Numbered from the stretch's first letter, positions 42,749-53,274 are shown. The stretch is 64,000 nt of DNA from Mucilaginibacter terrenus (GCF_003432065.1 NZ_QWDE01000001.1:1736001-1800000); one strand, 5' to 3'. Numbers and translations are program-made. Notes: generated from the letters alone by a model not told the origin.

Positions 42749-44644
42749 TTAAAGATAGTACCGTTCTCCGTCGGTTTTGATCTTGCCGGCATCCAGCAAA
42801 CCGCGAATGGTCTCGATCTTTTCTTTTTCGGTACCTAGTTTAAGGTGACCTATTAACTCATCAAGGGTTACAGCTTCTACGGAGAGTGCCTGCACAATTT
42901 CGGAGGTAATGTTCTCTCCTATTTCGTCGGCATTCTTGCGGCGCTTTTCATCCAGGCAAACGTCACACACTCCGCATTTGGGTGGGTTTTGCTCATCAAA
43001 GTAAGTAAGCAGCATTTGGCTGCGGCACCGGCGGTGACCGGCATACGCAAACACGGCTTCCATCTTTTCGCGATAGGCTGCCTTGCGATTGTCAATGTCC
43101 ACTTTGTTTATGTACAGGTTTTTAATCTGCTGACGGGGCTTTAACCAAGTAAGCTGTGGTTTATCCGTTTGCGGCAGATAGCTTAACAGGCCGACACCGT
43201 GCAGTTGCTTTAACGCCTCTATCACCTGCTGTGTGCTGGTGCCACTACGGCGGGCAACATCAAACTCTTTCATGGGCACGTAGTTTTCGAACGCGCCGCC
43301 GTAGGATCTCAAAAGGGTTTTGATAAAGGGATCCCAGGCAGGATTTTGTATTTGAAAGTTGTACAGTTCCTCGTTCAGCACCTCAAACCTGAACCGCGAT
43401 GGCAGGTACACGCTTTCGTTAAAGCTTACGTATTCGTCCTGCTCCAACACCTTCAGCGCGTTAAGTGTCCTCAGCGCATCCAGTTTAAAGCGGGCACAAA
43501 AGTCGGCCAAATCCAGGTCAAAGCTGGCGCCTTCACCAGCATCATAGGCCACCTGGCAATAATTGCCCAATTGATGGTAAACCTGCTTTATCTCTTCTAC
43601 CGCCGGGAAGTTCTGCTCGTACCTGTGCTGGTGCTTTATACGGTCGGTGTTGTTGTACAGCAGTACAGCATAAGCTTTTTGCTCATCACGGCCTCCCCTG
43701 CCCGCTTCCTGGTAATATGCTTCGAGGCTGTCGGGCATTTCGTTGTGGATCACAAACCGCACGTCGGGTTTGTCTATCCCCATACCGAAAGCGTTTGTGG
43801 CAACTATAATGCGGTTGCGGTTATTCTTCCATGCCTCCTGTTTTTCGGCGCGCTCGTCGGCACTCAGGCCGGCGTGGTAGTAATCAGCTTTTATGTTATT
43901 ATCGTTGTAAAACTTTGCTATCTCTGCAGTTTCGCGGCGGGTACGAACGTATACAATGCCGCTGCCTTTTACCCCATGGGCAACATCAAGCAGCTTGCGC
44001 TGCTTGTTCTCGGTATCCTGCACCACATAGCTGATGTTGCGGCGCGCAAAGCTCTGCTGGTAAAGTTCACTACCGGGCTTAAACAGGAGCTTCTCTCTTA
44101 TATCTTCCTTTACAGTGGCCGTAGCAGTAGCTGTAAGCGCAAGTACCGGCACATTGGGGTGCAGCTCACGCATATCTGCAATATGCAGGTACGGCGGGCG
44201 AAAATCATAACCCCATTGCGAGATACAATGTGCCTCATCTATCGCAAACAAATTCACCTTCATGTACCTGATGCGTTCGCGGACCAGCTCAGACATTAAC
44301 CGCTCCGGCGACAGGTACAGGAACTTAGTATAACCGTAAACGCAATTATCCAGTGCAAGATCTACCTCCCGCCTGCTCATGCCGGATACAATGGATATGG
44401 CATCGATGCCTTTTGCCTTCAGGTTTTCTACCTGGTCTTTCATCAATGCAATGAGGGGCGATACTACAATGCAGATACCCTCCTTAGCCAATGCGGGTAT
44501 CTGGAAACAAACCGACTTTCCACCACCAGTTGGCAGCAGCGCGAGCACATCTTTACCGTTCAGCACGGAGGTGATAATTTCCTCCTGCATTGGCCGGAAG
44601 TTATCGTGTCCCCAAAATTGCTTTAACAGTTCGCGTGGCGTCAT
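42749..44644 (-). CDS. recQ: ATP-dependent DNA helicase RecQ
   Basis: A 631-residue 3-prime to 5-prime DNA helicase of recombination and repair. Helicase motifs: Walker A LPTGGGKS, DEAH box in FAIDEAHCISQWGYDF, motif VI QEAGRGGRD. The RQC region follows, with zinc cysteines in HRRCRSQ and PKCGVCDVC. The extreme C-terminus (ITSEIVQALSVEAVTLDELIGHL) looks like a winged-helix-type element rather than an HRDC domain, so HRDC appears to be absent. Length is near the E. coli enzyme. Confidence 0.93.
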   Translation of the reverse strand: MTPRELLKQFWGHDNFRPMQEEIITSVLNGKDVLALLPTGGGKSVCFQIPALAKEGICIVVSPLIALMKDQVENLKAKGIDAISIVSGMSRREVDLALDNCVYGYTKFLYLSPERLMSELVRERIRYMKVNLFAIDEAHCISQWGYDFRPPYLHIADMRELHPNVPVLALTATATATVKEDIREKLLFKPGSELYQQSFARRNISYVVQDTENKQRKLLDVAHGVKGSGIVYVRTRRETAEIAKFYNDNNIKADYYHAGLSADERAEKQEAWKNNRNRIIVATNAFGMGIDKPDVRFVIHNEMPDSLEAYYQEAGRGGRDEQKAYAVLLYNNTDRIKHQHRYEQNFPAVEEIKQVYHQLGNYCQVAYDAGEGASFDLDLADFCARFKLDALRTLNALKVLEQDEYVSFNESVYLPSRFRFEVLNEELYNFQIQNPAWDPFIKTLLRSYGGAFENYVPMKEFDVARRSGTSTQQVIEALKQLHGVGLLSYLPQTDKPQLTWLKPRQQIKNLYINKVDIDNRKAAYREKMEAVFAYAGHRRCRSQMLLTYFDEQNPPKCGVCDVCLDEKRRKNADEIGENITSEIVQALSVEAVTLDELIGHLKLGTEKEKIETIRGLLDAGKIKTDGERYYL

Positions 44645-44657
44645 TGGCTTGCATAGA

Positions 44658-44680
44658 AAAAGCCCGGCATGCGGGCTTTT
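44658..44680 (-). terminator. Terminator after gltA
   Basis: Stem aaaagcccg (44658-44666) with cgggctttt (44672-44680), 5-base loop, T-rich flank on both strands. It separates gltA from recQ. Confidence 0.8.
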
Positions 44681-44712
44681 ATATTCGTTCCATTCGTTTA
44701 AAAAGGTAAAGC

Positions 44713-45999
44713 TTACCTGGTGCTAATGTCGGTATATTCCCGGTCAACAGCGCCTACGTATATCTGGCGCGGACGACCGATGGGCTCCTTGTTGGTTTTC
44801 ATTTCTTTCCACTGGGCTATCCATCCCGGCAAACGGCCAAGGGCAAACAGCACGGTGAACATTTCGGTAGGGAAACCTAAAGCTGTATAAATGATACCTG
44901 AGTAAAAATCAACGTTAGGGTAAAGCTTGCGCTCTACAAAATATGGATCGCTAAGGGCCACTTCTTCCAGCTTTTTAGCTATATCCAGCGTTTCGTCCTT
45001 AATGTGCAGTTTATCCAGGATATCGTCACATGCTTTTTTAATGATCTTAGCACGCGGGTCGAAGTTCTTGTAAACGCGGTGCCCAAAACCCATCAAACGA
45101 AACGGGTCGTTCTTGTCTTTAGCTTTTGCAACCCACTTATCTACGTCGCCGCCGTCAGCCTTTATTTTCTGCAGCATTTCTACTACAGCCTGGTTTGCAC
45201 CGCCATGCAGCGGACCCCATAATGCAGAAATACCTGCTGATATTGAAGCGTAAAGATTAGCATCTGACGAGCCAACAATGCGCACAGTTGACGTAGAACA
45301 GTTCTGCTCATGATCGGCATGCAGGATAAGCAGCTTATTCATCGCATCAACAACTACCGGGTCAATCTCTATATCTTCCGTACGCTGACCAAAGGTCATG
45401 TGCAGGAAATTGGTAACGTAATCATATTTATTCCGCGGATAGATCACCGGGTGGCCAAGGGATTTCTTGTATATCCAGGAAACAATTGTGCTCATTTTAG
45501 CGATCAGCTTAATAATTTCCAAGTTCACTTCATCTGCCGTAAGGCCCTGTTTAAGCGAATCCGGGTTGAAGGCTGCAAGTGCCCCTATCAATGATGAAAG
45601 CTGACCCATCGGGTGCGAGCCTGAAGGGAATCCATCAAAAAACTTCTTCATATCCTCGTGCACAAGGGTATGGCAGCTTATCTGGTGTTCAAAGCTCTTC
45701 AGCTGGTCGGCCGTAGGCAATTCACCGTATATAAGCAGGTAAGCTACTTCTGTAAAGGTGGAGTTTTCGGCAAGCTGCTCTATAGAGTAACCCCTGTATT
45801 TTAGTACACCTACCTCTCCGTCCAGAAAGGTGATAGCACTTTTTGTGGCGCCGGTGTTCTTGTAACCAATATCAAGGGTTACATACCCGCTTTGATCGCG
45901 CAGCTTGGAAATATCCAGCGCCTTCTCGCCTTCAGTGCCTTCTATTACAGGCAGTTCGTATGTTTTATCACCAATTGTTAGTTGTGCAGTATTGGACAT
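44713..45999 (-). CDS. gltA: Citrate synthase
   Basis: A 428-residue type I citrate synthase that condenses acetyl-CoA and oxaloacetate in the TCA cycle. Catalytic segments are present: ILHADHEQNCSTSTVR (His), GPLHGGANQAV (His), FGHRVYKNFDPRA (His/Arg) and the Asp in the C-terminal region near VDFYSGI. Length matches the hexameric bacterial form. It is divergent from the hybrid kinase gene. Confidence 0.95.
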   Translation of the reverse strand: MSNTAQLTIGDKTYELPVIEGTEGEKALDISKLRDQSGYVTLDIGYKNTGATKSAITFLDGEVGVLKYRGYSIEQLAENSTFTEVAYLLIYGELPTADQLKSFEHQISCHTLVHEDMKKFFDGFPSGSHPMGQLSSLIGALAAFNPDSLKQGLTADEVNLEIIKLIAKMSTIVSWIYKKSLGHPVIYPRNKYDYVTNFLHMTFGQRTEDIEIDPVVVDAMNKLLILHADHEQNCSTSTVRIVGSSDANLYASISAGISALWGPLHGGANQAVVEMLQKIKADGGDVDKWVAKAKDKNDPFRLMGFGHRVYKNFDPRAKIIKKACDDILDKLHIKDETLDIAKKLEEVALSDPYFVERKLYPNVDFYSGIIYTALGFPTEMFTVLFALGRLPGWIAQWKEMKTNKEPIGRPRQIYVGAVDREYTDISTR

Positions 46000-46132
46000 A
46001 GAAAAGATAGTATTTGCAACAAATGTAGTAAATATGCGTATAAATCGGCTTTAAGATATTGTACGGTTTGTAAAATTCTTGCGCTAATAAAGCGTAAATT
46101 GCCCGATATTGTTTCGCTAAAACAAAAAAGAT

Positions 46133-49100
46133 ATGTCCTTTAAGGATAGGCCCCTTCTCCTTATTGAAAACGATCATACTATTGACAGGCTATTGCTGTT
46201 AGGCTTGCTTATCGCAAGCCCGTCGCTGCATTACCTATGTTATTACAACTCTTATGACCCAATCTGGCTACGCGCAGTAAACAGCTGTTTAAGCGCCATT
46301 GCCTTTGCTGTTTCTTTTACCGGCTATAAGCAGGTATATAGATACTTAACTTATGCTACCATCCTGTCCTACCTTGCTATTAACAACTGCATATTACTGG
46401 GGGTAAACGGGTTTGAGCATGTGTATCTTTTTAGTTCCATAACTATTTTTATATCGCTTACCATTTTCTGTAAGAAACGATGGGAATTTATAACGCTCAG
46501 CACGCTTAACCTGGGGGCTGTTTTAACAGCATACTTTACCGCCCCAACGCTTTATATCTCTGGCAGCGTGCTGGTGGTGCTACTGTTGGTATTTACGGTT
46601 ATCGCATACATTTCCTTCTTCGTAATGATAAATTATCAGATGCAGTTTAAGAAAGCTGTTAATGAAGTTGTGGAACTCAACAAATCGTTACTGCAAAATG
46701 ACGAGAAACTCCGGCGCAGCCGTACTCAGCTACATGCTGTTATAAGCTCTGTTAACGACACGATTTTTGAGCTTGACGAGGATAGCATTTGTTTAAACGC
46801 CTGGTTTGGGGCCAACAGCCCGGCATACATCACGCGCGAACAATTTCTGAATAAGCCACTGTTCGAGCAGATGGGTGCCGAACAGGCAAAACCATTAATA
46901 GCTGTTTTCAATGCTGTTAAAGAAAACAGGATAGCACAATCGATTGATTTTCCGTCTGTATATGGCCAGGGAAAATGGTTCACGGGCAAGGCGTCTCCGG
47001 TGTTTGATGTAAACGGCGAATACCTCCACCGTATATCAGTGTCTGTTACGGACATTACTGCGCAAAAGCAGCGTGCCGACGCCCTGCTGGAAAGCGAAAG
47101 ACTATTGCAGCAGGCACAAACCATTGCTAAGATGGGCAACTGGTGGTACGATAGTGCTACCAGGGAAAATCACTGGTCTGACAATCTGTTCAAAATTCTG
47201 GAGATTGAGGAAATTCCGGAGGGAATGACCAAGTTTGAATACTATCTCACACTCGTTCACCCCGACGATAAAGACCGGGTTAAGCATTGGCTGCAGAACA
47301 TAAACGTTGGGACGGAGGATAACGTACAACACAAATTCTTGTCGCCTAACGGCAAGCTTAAATATTTAAAGGTTATAAGAGGTGACATACAACGTGGCGA
47401 AGATGGCTTGATGGAGCGAGTTGTAGGTATTATACAGGATGTAACTGAAGCCCGCCTGGCCGACAAAGCCGTTAAACTAAGTCAGAAGGAATTGCTGGAA
47501 GCACAGGCTATTGCTAAAATAGGCAACTGGAAATGGGATAGTACATCAAACATGCTCAGCTGGAGCGATGAAGTGAACTCCATTTATGAAGTGGAAATGA
47601 ACACCATGCCTGCCTCACGCTTTGGCAAAATGCTGCTGAAGTATGTTCATCCTGATGATAAGTACATTATCAAATACCTTTTCCACAATCCGGAAACGGT
47701 AGGCACCTCTTACGAATACCGCATTATAACGCCAAAAGGCAACGTTAAGCACATCAGCGTTATCTCGGGCAAATTGCTCTATCGCGAGGATGGATCTGTT
47801 CGCAAGATCATTGGCACCTTACAGGATATTACCCAGCGTAAACAGGCCGAAATAAACCACAAGACTACCGAGAACAAGTACCGGCTGGTACTCGAGACCA
47901 TTAAGCTGGCAGCCGTGTCGCTTGACGCCCAGGGCAACATCATCTCTTGTAATAAGTACCTGGCTAACCTGCTGGGTTATCACCAAAACGACATCCTGGG
48001 TATGAACTGGATGGAAAACTTTGTACCGGAAGGCTTGCGCGACTCGATGAAGGGGTGGTTTGCCAAAAACACGGTAAAAGCACACCATGTAAACCCGGTT
48101 ATTTGCCGTAACGGCGAAACACGTACAATAAGTTGGCAAAACACCATCACCTACGATGAAGACGGAAACCTTACAGGTACCACCAGCATAGGCGAGGATA
48201 TTACCCTTCAGCAAAAGGCACGGCAGGAGCTTATTATTGCAAAAGAGCAGGCAGAACGGTCCTCGCATTTCAAATCGGAGTTCCTGAGCATCATGAGCCA
48301 TGAGATACGCACACCGATGAATGCTGTTATAGGCACCACCAACCTGTTGCTTTCTGAAAACCCACGCCCTGAACAGTTAGAGTACCTTAACACATTGAAG
48401 TTCTCCGGCGAAAACCTGCTGGCCATTATCAACGACATTCTCGACTATAACAAGATAGAGGCCGGCAAGCTGGTGCTTAACAAAGCGCCCTTTAACATTC
48501 ATCACCTGGCGCAAAACATAAGGCAAACGTTTTATGCTAAAGCTGTAGAAAAGCACCTGGAAATTGAGCTGCTGGTGGACAGTAACATACCGGAATACAT
48601 TATGGGCGACCAGGTACGGTTGGGCCAGATACTATTAAACCTGGTAAATAATGCCGTTAAGTTTACTAAAAAGGGCAAAGTAACTATAGCCCTTGAAAAT
48701 GAGCAGGTGAATGATAAAGAGGTACTGATCAAATTTAAGGTGAGTGATACCGGCATTGGCATTGCCGCAGAAAATCTTACGGTTATATTTGATCCTTTTA
48801 TACAGGAGCAGCAGGTAATTAATAACGAATACGGAGGCACCGGCCTTGGCCTGGCAATAACTAAACGCCTGGTAGAACTTTATAACAGCAGCATCCGTGT
48901 AATCAGCGACCTGGGTAAGGGCACGCAGTTCAGTTTCCAGATACTGTTTGAGGTTGCACCTGTTGCATCCCCGCAACCACTTATCGTGAAAGACCCTGCT
49001 TTGCCTGCAGATTTATCCGGGATGAACATATTGGTTGTTGACGATAATAAGATGAACATTATGATCGCGGCCAAGTTCCTTAAGAAATGGAAGGCCAACG

Positions 49101-49381
49101 TAGACGACGCGCTAAATGGCGCGTTAGCTGTAGAGCGCGTTAAGAACAAAAGCTATGACCTGGTGATAATGGACCTGCAGATGCCTGTAATGGACGGCTT
49201 TGAGGCGAGTTCCATCATCAAAGAATTATACCCTGCCCTGCCGATAATTGCGTTTACTGCTGATGCAATGCCCGAAACCAACGCCAAGGCATTAGAACAC
49301 GGTATGTGCGACTTCCTGACCAAACCGTTCGTTCCCGACGTTTTGTTCCAGAAGGTATCCAGGCACTTTAACCTGGTGTAA
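46133..49381 (+). CDS. Hybrid sensor histidine kinase/response regulator with four PAS domains
   Basis: A 1082-residue membrane-bound hybrid kinase. Residues ~15-175 hold about six transmembrane helices with little periplasmic sequence, then a linker helix. Four PAS/PAC units follow (~195-320, 325-450, 455-575, 585-700), HisKA with phospho-acceptor His723 in MSHEIRTP, HATPase_c with DTGIGI and GGTGLGLAI, and a C-terminal REC domain with phospho-acceptor Asp1014 in VIMDLQMP. No response-regulator partner gene is adjacent; phosphotransfer targets are unknown. Confidence 0.92.
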   Translation: MSFKDRPLLLIENDHTIDRLLLLGLLIASPSLHYLCYYNSYDPIWLRAVNSCLSAIAFAVSFTGYKQVYRYLTYATILSYLAINNCILLGVNGFEHVYLFSSITIFISLTIFCKKRWEFITLSTLNLGAVLTAYFTAPTLYISGSVLVVLLLVFTVIAYISFFVMINYQMQFKKAVNEVVELNKSLLQNDEKLRRSRTQLHAVISSVNDTIFELDEDSICLNAWFGANSPAYITREQFLNKPLFEQMGAEQAKPLIAVFNAVKENRIAQSIDFPSVYGQGKWFTGKASPVFDVNGEYLHRISVSVTDITAQKQRADALLESERLLQQAQTIAKMGNWWYDSATRENHWSDNLFKILEIEEIPEGMTKFEYYLTLVHPDDKDRVKHWLQNINVGTEDNVQHKFLSPNGKLKYLKVIRGDIQRGEDGLMERVVGIIQDVTEARLADKAVKLSQKELLEAQAIAKIGNWKWDSTSNMLSWSDEVNSIYEVEMNTMPASRFGKMLLKYVHPDDKYIIKYLFHNPETVGTSYEYRIITPKGNVKHISVISGKLLYREDGSVRKIIGTLQDITQRKQAEINHKTTENKYRLVLETIKLAAVSLDAQGNIISCNKYLANLLGYHQNDILGMNWMENFVPEGLRDSMKGWFAKNTVKAHHVNPVICRNGETRTISWQNTITYDEDGNLTGTTSIGEDITLQQKARQELIIAKEQAERSSHFKSEFLSIMSHEIRTPMNAVIGTTNLLLSENPRPEQLEYLNTLKFSGENLLAIINDILDYNKIEAGKLVLNKAPFNIHHLAQNIRQTFYAKAVEKHLEIELLVDSNIPEYIMGDQVRLGQILLNLVNNAVKFTKKGKVTIALENEQVNDKEVLIKFKVSDTGIGIAAENLTVIFDPFIQEQQVINNEYGGTGLGLAITKRLVELYNSSIRVISDLGKGTQFSFQILFEVAPVASPQPLIVKDPALPADLSGMNILVVDDNKMNIMIAAKFLKKWKANVDDALNGALAVERVKNKSYDLVIMDLQMPVMDGFEASSIIKELYPALPIIAFTADAMPETNAKALEHGMCDFLTKPFVPDVLFQKVSRHFNLV

Positions 49382-49395
49382 GTACCGGAGGATTA

Positions 49396-50643
49396 TTAAT
49401 TGGTACGGATAGCCTCTACAGGATCTAACCGCGACGCAAACCATGCCGGAACGATACCGGAAATGATACCAATTGCTACCGAGATACTCAGGCCAAAGAT
49501 GATGTTACCAATGTCCAGCACTACGGTAATATCAGCAATAGCCGTTACAGCAAATGTGCCCAGGTAAACCAGCAACAGGCCTATAAGCCCACCGAGCAGG
49601 CAAAGAACAACAGACTCAATCAGGAACTGTAGCAGGATAAAGTAATTTTTAGCGCCAAGGGATTTTTGTATACCAATAATGTTGGTACGCTCCTTTACCG
49701 ACACGAACATGATGTTGGCTATGCCAAAACCACCTACCAGGATGGAGAATCCGCCGATAATAAGACCTGCAATATTCACGATCCCAAACAACTCGTCCAG
49801 TTGGTTAGATAGTATGGTTGATTTGTTTAACGAGAAATTATCCTCTGCCCCCGGGCGTATGCTGCGTATAGACCGCATCAATCCGCGTACCTCGCTTTCA
49901 ACCTCAAGGTCGCTTAGTCCATCCTTACCCCTTACATCAATTTCGGGGTTATACTTTTCGTTTTGTATATCAATAATGTTCTTTGCGAAGTTAAGCGGAA
50001 GCAGTATGCGGCTATCGTTGGTAATGCCAAGCATATCTTTGCCTTCTTTGGTGAACACGCCTATAATGGTCACCTTGCGGCCCATAATCTTTATCTGCTT
50101 GCCTACACCGGTTCCGTCAGGGAAAAGGTTACTGGCAATATCTGCACCTATAATGCAAACCGGCGCCCCCGTGCGCGATTCTATATCGGTAAAATACCTT
50201 CCATCAGAAAAATCAAAGTTCCATGTTTTATCATGATCCTGAGATGCGGCATCAATCTGTGCACCGTCTACCGTGTTGCTTAGGTATTTAACCGTGCGGT
50301 TATCAATACCAATCTCGTAAGATATTGCTTTAGCGGTTTGGCTGCGCCGCTGTAGCTGCTCAAAATCGCGCAGTTTTGGTACCGGGCGCTGCATGTATTT
50401 CCACCAGGGAAAGTTATCCTCGCCTACCCATGGCCATTTTTGTATGTAAATGCTATTGCTGCCCAGTTTGTTAACACTCTTTTGCAGGTTGTTACGCAGC
50501 GTATCCACAGCCGAAAACACCGCTATAATGGTGAAAATACCTATGGTTACACCCAGCAGCGAGAGCAACGTACGCAGCTTATTTTGTATAAGTGCATCAT
50601 AAGCAAACAGGAAACTTTCGCGAATAAGTTTTAAAATAATCAT
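49396..50643 (-). CDS. MacB/FtsX-type ABC transporter permease
   Basis: A 415-residue permease: one N-terminal helix (residues ~20-45), a MacB-type periplasmic core domain (~50-285), then three helices (~290-400) of the FtsX fold. The ending PAWFASRLDPVEAIRTN is characteristic. Such permeases pair with LolD/MacB-like ATPases, drive mechanotransmission for export of lipoproteins, peptides or antibiotics. The nearest ATPase in the window is at 57927-58691, not adjacent; pairing is not shown. Confidence 0.9.
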   Translation of the reverse strand: MIILKLIRESFLFAYDALIQNKLRTLLSLLGVTIGIFTIIAVFSAVDTLRNNLQKSVNKLGSNSIYIQKWPWVGEDNFPWWKYMQRPVPKLRDFEQLQRRSQTAKAISYEIGIDNRTVKYLSNTVDGAQIDAASQDHDKTWNFDFSDGRYFTDIESRTGAPVCIIGADIASNLFPDGTGVGKQIKIMGRKVTIIGVFTKEGKDMLGITNDSRILLPLNFAKNIIDIQNEKYNPEIDVRGKDGLSDLEVESEVRGLMRSIRSIRPGAEDNFSLNKSTILSNQLDELFGIVNIAGLIIGGFSILVGGFGIANIMFVSVKERTNIIGIQKSLGAKNYFILLQFLIESVVLCLLGGLIGLLLVYLGTFAVTAIADITVVLDIGNIIFGLSISVAIGIISGIVPAWFASRLDPVEAIRTN

Positions 50644-50853
50644 GGCGGTTGGTGCTGTTGTTTGCAGCCTGCTTTGGGTTAGACTGCGTGCACTAAATTA
50701 AGTTACAGTTGATGAAGGTTTTCTTCTTTTATAAATTACTTGTCCTGCTATCTTCTTAAAAGATTTTTCCTTATCTCAAAACGAAACGTTAAAAAATCGG
50801 TTAATTTAACAAAATATCCGTACATTTGCGCCCTGAAAATTCGTATATAAAAC

Positions 50854-51903
50854 ATGAAATTATCCCAATTTAAATTCAATTTACCCGAATCACTTATTGC
50901 GCATACGCCATCTGACACGCGTGATGAGTCGCGCCTGATGGTCTTACACCGCGATTCTGGTAAGATTGAGCATAAAATATTTAAGGATATACTGGACTAC
51001 TTTGATGATAAGGACGTTATGATCCTGAACAACACAAAGGTATTTCCGGCCCGTATGTACGGCAATAAGGAAAAGACCGGTGCAACCATCGAGGTATTCC
51101 TGCTGCGCGAATTGAACAAAGAACTGCGCCTTTGGGACGTATTGGTTGATCCGGCACGTAAAATACGCGTAGGCAATAAACTATATTTTGGTGACGACGA
51201 CTTGCTGATTGCTGAGGTTGTTGACAACACAACATCACGTGGCCGTACCATCCGTTTCCTTTTTGATGGTACCGACGAAGAGTTCCGCCGCAATGTGGAG
51301 ATTCTGGGCGAAACACCGCTTCCAAAATACATTAAACGTAAAGCTACCGCCGAAGATAAAGAGCGTTATCAAACCATTTTCGCCAAGCACGAAGGCGCTG
51401 TTGCAGCACCTACTGCCGGGCTGCACTTTAGCCGCGAACTAATGAAACGCCTTGAACTTAAGGGCGTTGAATTTGCTGAGGTTACCCTGCACGTTGGTTT
51501 AGGTACCTTCCGCCCGGTTGAGGTAGAAGACCTTACCAAACACAAGATGGATTCTGAGCAGATCATCATCGAGCCAAAGCAAGCTGATATTGTTAACCGC
51601 GGTATTGAACGCAAAAGCCGTATATGTGCAGTGGGCACCACTTCTATGAGGACCATTGAATCTGCGGTATCTGCTAATAAGACACTAAAGTCTGTTAACG
51701 ACTGGACCAGCAAGTTCATTTTCCCGCCGTACGAGTTCAGCATAGCTAATAGCATGGTAACCAACTTCCACACGCCTGAGTCGACCCTGTTGATGATGGT
51801 AAGCGCATTTGGCGGTTATGAGCATATCATGAACGCTTACGAAGTTGCGGTTAAAGAAAAGTACCGTTTTTACAGCTACGGTGATGCCATGCTGATCATC
51901 TAA
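50854..51903 (+). CDS. queA: S-adenosylmethionine:tRNA ribosyltransferase-isomerase QueA
   Basis: Penultimate step in queuosine synthesis: adds the ribosyl part of SAM to preQ1 in tRNA to form epoxyqueuosine. The 349-residue product has the family segments [56 protein letters not shown] and [25 protein letters not shown] element at 50821-50828 may be the -7 box; it is divergent from the permease gene. Confidence 0.96.
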   Translation: MKLSQFKFNLPESLIAHTPSDTRDESRLMVLHRDSGKIEHKIFKDILDYFDDKDVMILNNTKVFPARMYGNKEKTGATIEVFLLRELNKELRLWDVLVDPARKIRVGNKLYFGDDDLLIAEVVDNTTSRGRTIRFLFDGTDEEFRRNVEILGETPLPKYIKRKATAEDKERYQTIFAKHEGAVAAPTAGLHFSRELMKRLELKGVEFAEVTLHVGLGTFRPVEVEDLTKHKMDSEQIIIEPKQADIVNRGIERKSRICAVGTTSMRTIESAVSANKTLKSVNDWTSKFIFPPYEFSIANSMVTNFHTPESTLLMMVSAFGGYEHIMNAYEVAVKEKYRFYSYGDAMLII

Positions 51904-51940
51904 TTTTTCATCCTCCGGAACATTAATTGACCGAGATATA

Positions 51941-51978
51941 AAGCGGCTGACTTATAAAAGTCAGCCGCTTTTTTTTTG
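51941..51978 (+). terminator. Terminator after queA
   Basis: A perfect 12-bp stem, aagcggctgact (51941-51952) with agtcagccgctt (51959-51970), followed by nine or more T residues. Confidence 0.9.
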
Positions 51979-52021
51979 CACGTTTAGCACCTGTCTTTTT
52001 AACCTGTAATTTACCCTATTA

Positions 52022-52198
52022 CCTGCAAATAAAATTGTATTTAGCTCTTCAAATTGCTGCGGTTTTTGAAGGTAGCTGCATACATTTTAAGCTTAAAACC
52101 TGCATTTCAGTGCTATTTTAAGGCTTTTTTCAACGTAAATTTTCTTGGCGTAAACAGTGTTCAAATTGCGTCTTCACAAAAAAAGCTGAACACTTTTG
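52022..52198 (+). other. Noncoding element E1, related to an inverted copy at 61.6-61.8 kb
   Basis: No gene is visible between the queA terminator and ispD. This AT-rich stretch starts ctgcaaat and ends with AGTGTTCAA-TTGC, then CAAAAAAAGCTGAACACT and TTTTG. The last ~45 bases match the reverse complement of 61630-61677 closely, including the complementary agtgttca/tgaacact arms. A second gaacacttt follows at 52197-52205. Whether it is a small RNA, leader or repeat is unknown. Confidence 0.5.
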
Positions 52199-52288
52199 AA
52201 CACTTTGGGCTATTTAAGCAGCAGGGCTAAAATCAAAAACGTTATTATCTTTGGTGCACAAAGTACCGGTTTAGGTACTGGTCAAAAC

Positions 52289-52984
52289 ATGTCTCAACCC
52301 ATATCTAAAGCTTACGCGGTGATTGTAGCAGGCGGTTCCGGCACCCGCATGCAGTCGGCTTTGCCTAAACAGTTTATACCGCTGCATGGCCGGCCTATAA
52401 TGATGTACACCATAGAGGCATTTGTAGCGAGCGGCTATTCACCGGAGATTATATTAGTGCTGCATGCAGACTACCATGGACTGTGGACAGAACTATGCAA
52501 TGTGCACAACTTTGCTGTAAAACACACATTAATTGCAGGTGGCGAAACCCGCTTCCACTCTGTAAAGAATGCAATTGACCAGATTACCGATAAAAATGTG
52601 CTAATTGCTGTACACGATGCGGTAAGGCCACTGGTAAGTAAAACAGCTATAGACAAAGCATATTTGTGCGCAGAAACTTACGGGACCGCCGTAGTTGCGG
52701 TGAAAAGCAGGGACTCGGTGAGGCATGCAAGCGGCACAACATCAGCAAGCATTGACCGTGAGAGCATCTACCTGGTACAAACTCCGCAAACCTTTAAATC
52801 AGATTTATTAAGAGCGGCATACACACAGCCTTACAATACCCGATTCACTGATGATGCATCTGTTGTAGAATGCTCAGGAGCTGAAATAAAGCTTGTAGCG
52901 GGCAGTTACACCAATTTTAAAATCACTTTCCCTGAGGACATTACCATCGCAGAGGCGCTTATAAACAAAAAACCACCGGCGTAG
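52289..52984 (+). CDS. ispD: 2-C-methyl-D-erythritol 4-phosphate cytidylyltransferase IspD
   Basis: Third enzyme of the MEP isoprenoid pathway: forms CDP-methylerythritol from MEP and CTP. 231 residues with the CTP-binding AVIVAGGSGTRMQSALPKQF, VHDAVRPLV and the AVKSRDSVR / TPQTFKSDLL segments. The start at 52289 (MSQPISKAYAV) gives the normal N-terminus; the in-frame ATG at 52196 lies within the noncoding element and would add 31 residues with no homology. Confidence 0.92.
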   Translation: MSQPISKAYAVIVAGGSGTRMQSALPKQFIPLHGRPIMMYTIEAFVASGYSPEIILVLHADYHGLWTELCNVHNFAVKHTLIAGGETRFHSVKNAIDQITDKNVLIAVHDAVRPLVSKTAIDKAYLCAETYGTAVVAVKSRDSVRHASGTTSASIDRESIYLVQTPQTFKSDLLRAAYTQPYNTRFTDDASVVECSGAEIKLVAGSYTNFKITFPEDITIAEALINKKPPA

Positions 52985-53018
52985 TTCCGATGGCTAATTC
53001 TTAAAATATTGTTACTGA

Positions 53019-53165
53019 TCAGGCTCTTCTGATAACGCCTAAAATCAAGGCGATAATAGCTATCACCAATAAAATGTGGATCAGGTTGCCTGCATGGTTA
53101 AAGAAAAAACCAAAAATCCATCCGATAACCAGGATAACTGCGATTATGTACAATAAGCCTCTCAT
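53019..53165 (-). CDS. Tiny membrane protein, lmo0937/DUF5670-like (copy 1)
   Basis: A 48-residue hydrophobic peptide (MRGLLYIIAVILVIGW..., ending LGVIRRA) with two membrane segments. It is almost identical to the gene at 53311-53457, and the bases upstream of both ATGs match too. Family members of this type are small stress-associated membrane proteins of unknown role. Confidence 0.8.
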   Translation of the reverse strand: MRGLLYIIAVILVIGWIFGFFFNHAGNLIHILLVIAIIALILGVIRRA

Positions 53166-53240
53166 AGTGTTGTGTGTTTTAAGTAAAAGTTTCAGTTAAT
53201 TATAATGCACCAATACCAAAATCATTCCAAAAACAGATAA

Positions 53241-53274
53241 AAAAGAAGGCTGCAGATATCTGCAGCCTTCTTTT
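53241..53274 (-). terminator. Terminator between the two tiny membrane protein genes
   Basis: A perfect 14-bp stem, aagaaggctgcaga (53243-53256) with tctgcagccttctt (53259-53272), and T-rich flanks. It ends the upstream copy (53311-53457), so the downstream copy needs its own promoter. Confidence 0.85.

Noticed and set aside
51979..52290. Chromosomal origin or DnaA-box cluster at the 52-kb element
   Set aside because: No DnaA box (TTATCCACA type) cluster was found there, and dnaA is not nearby.
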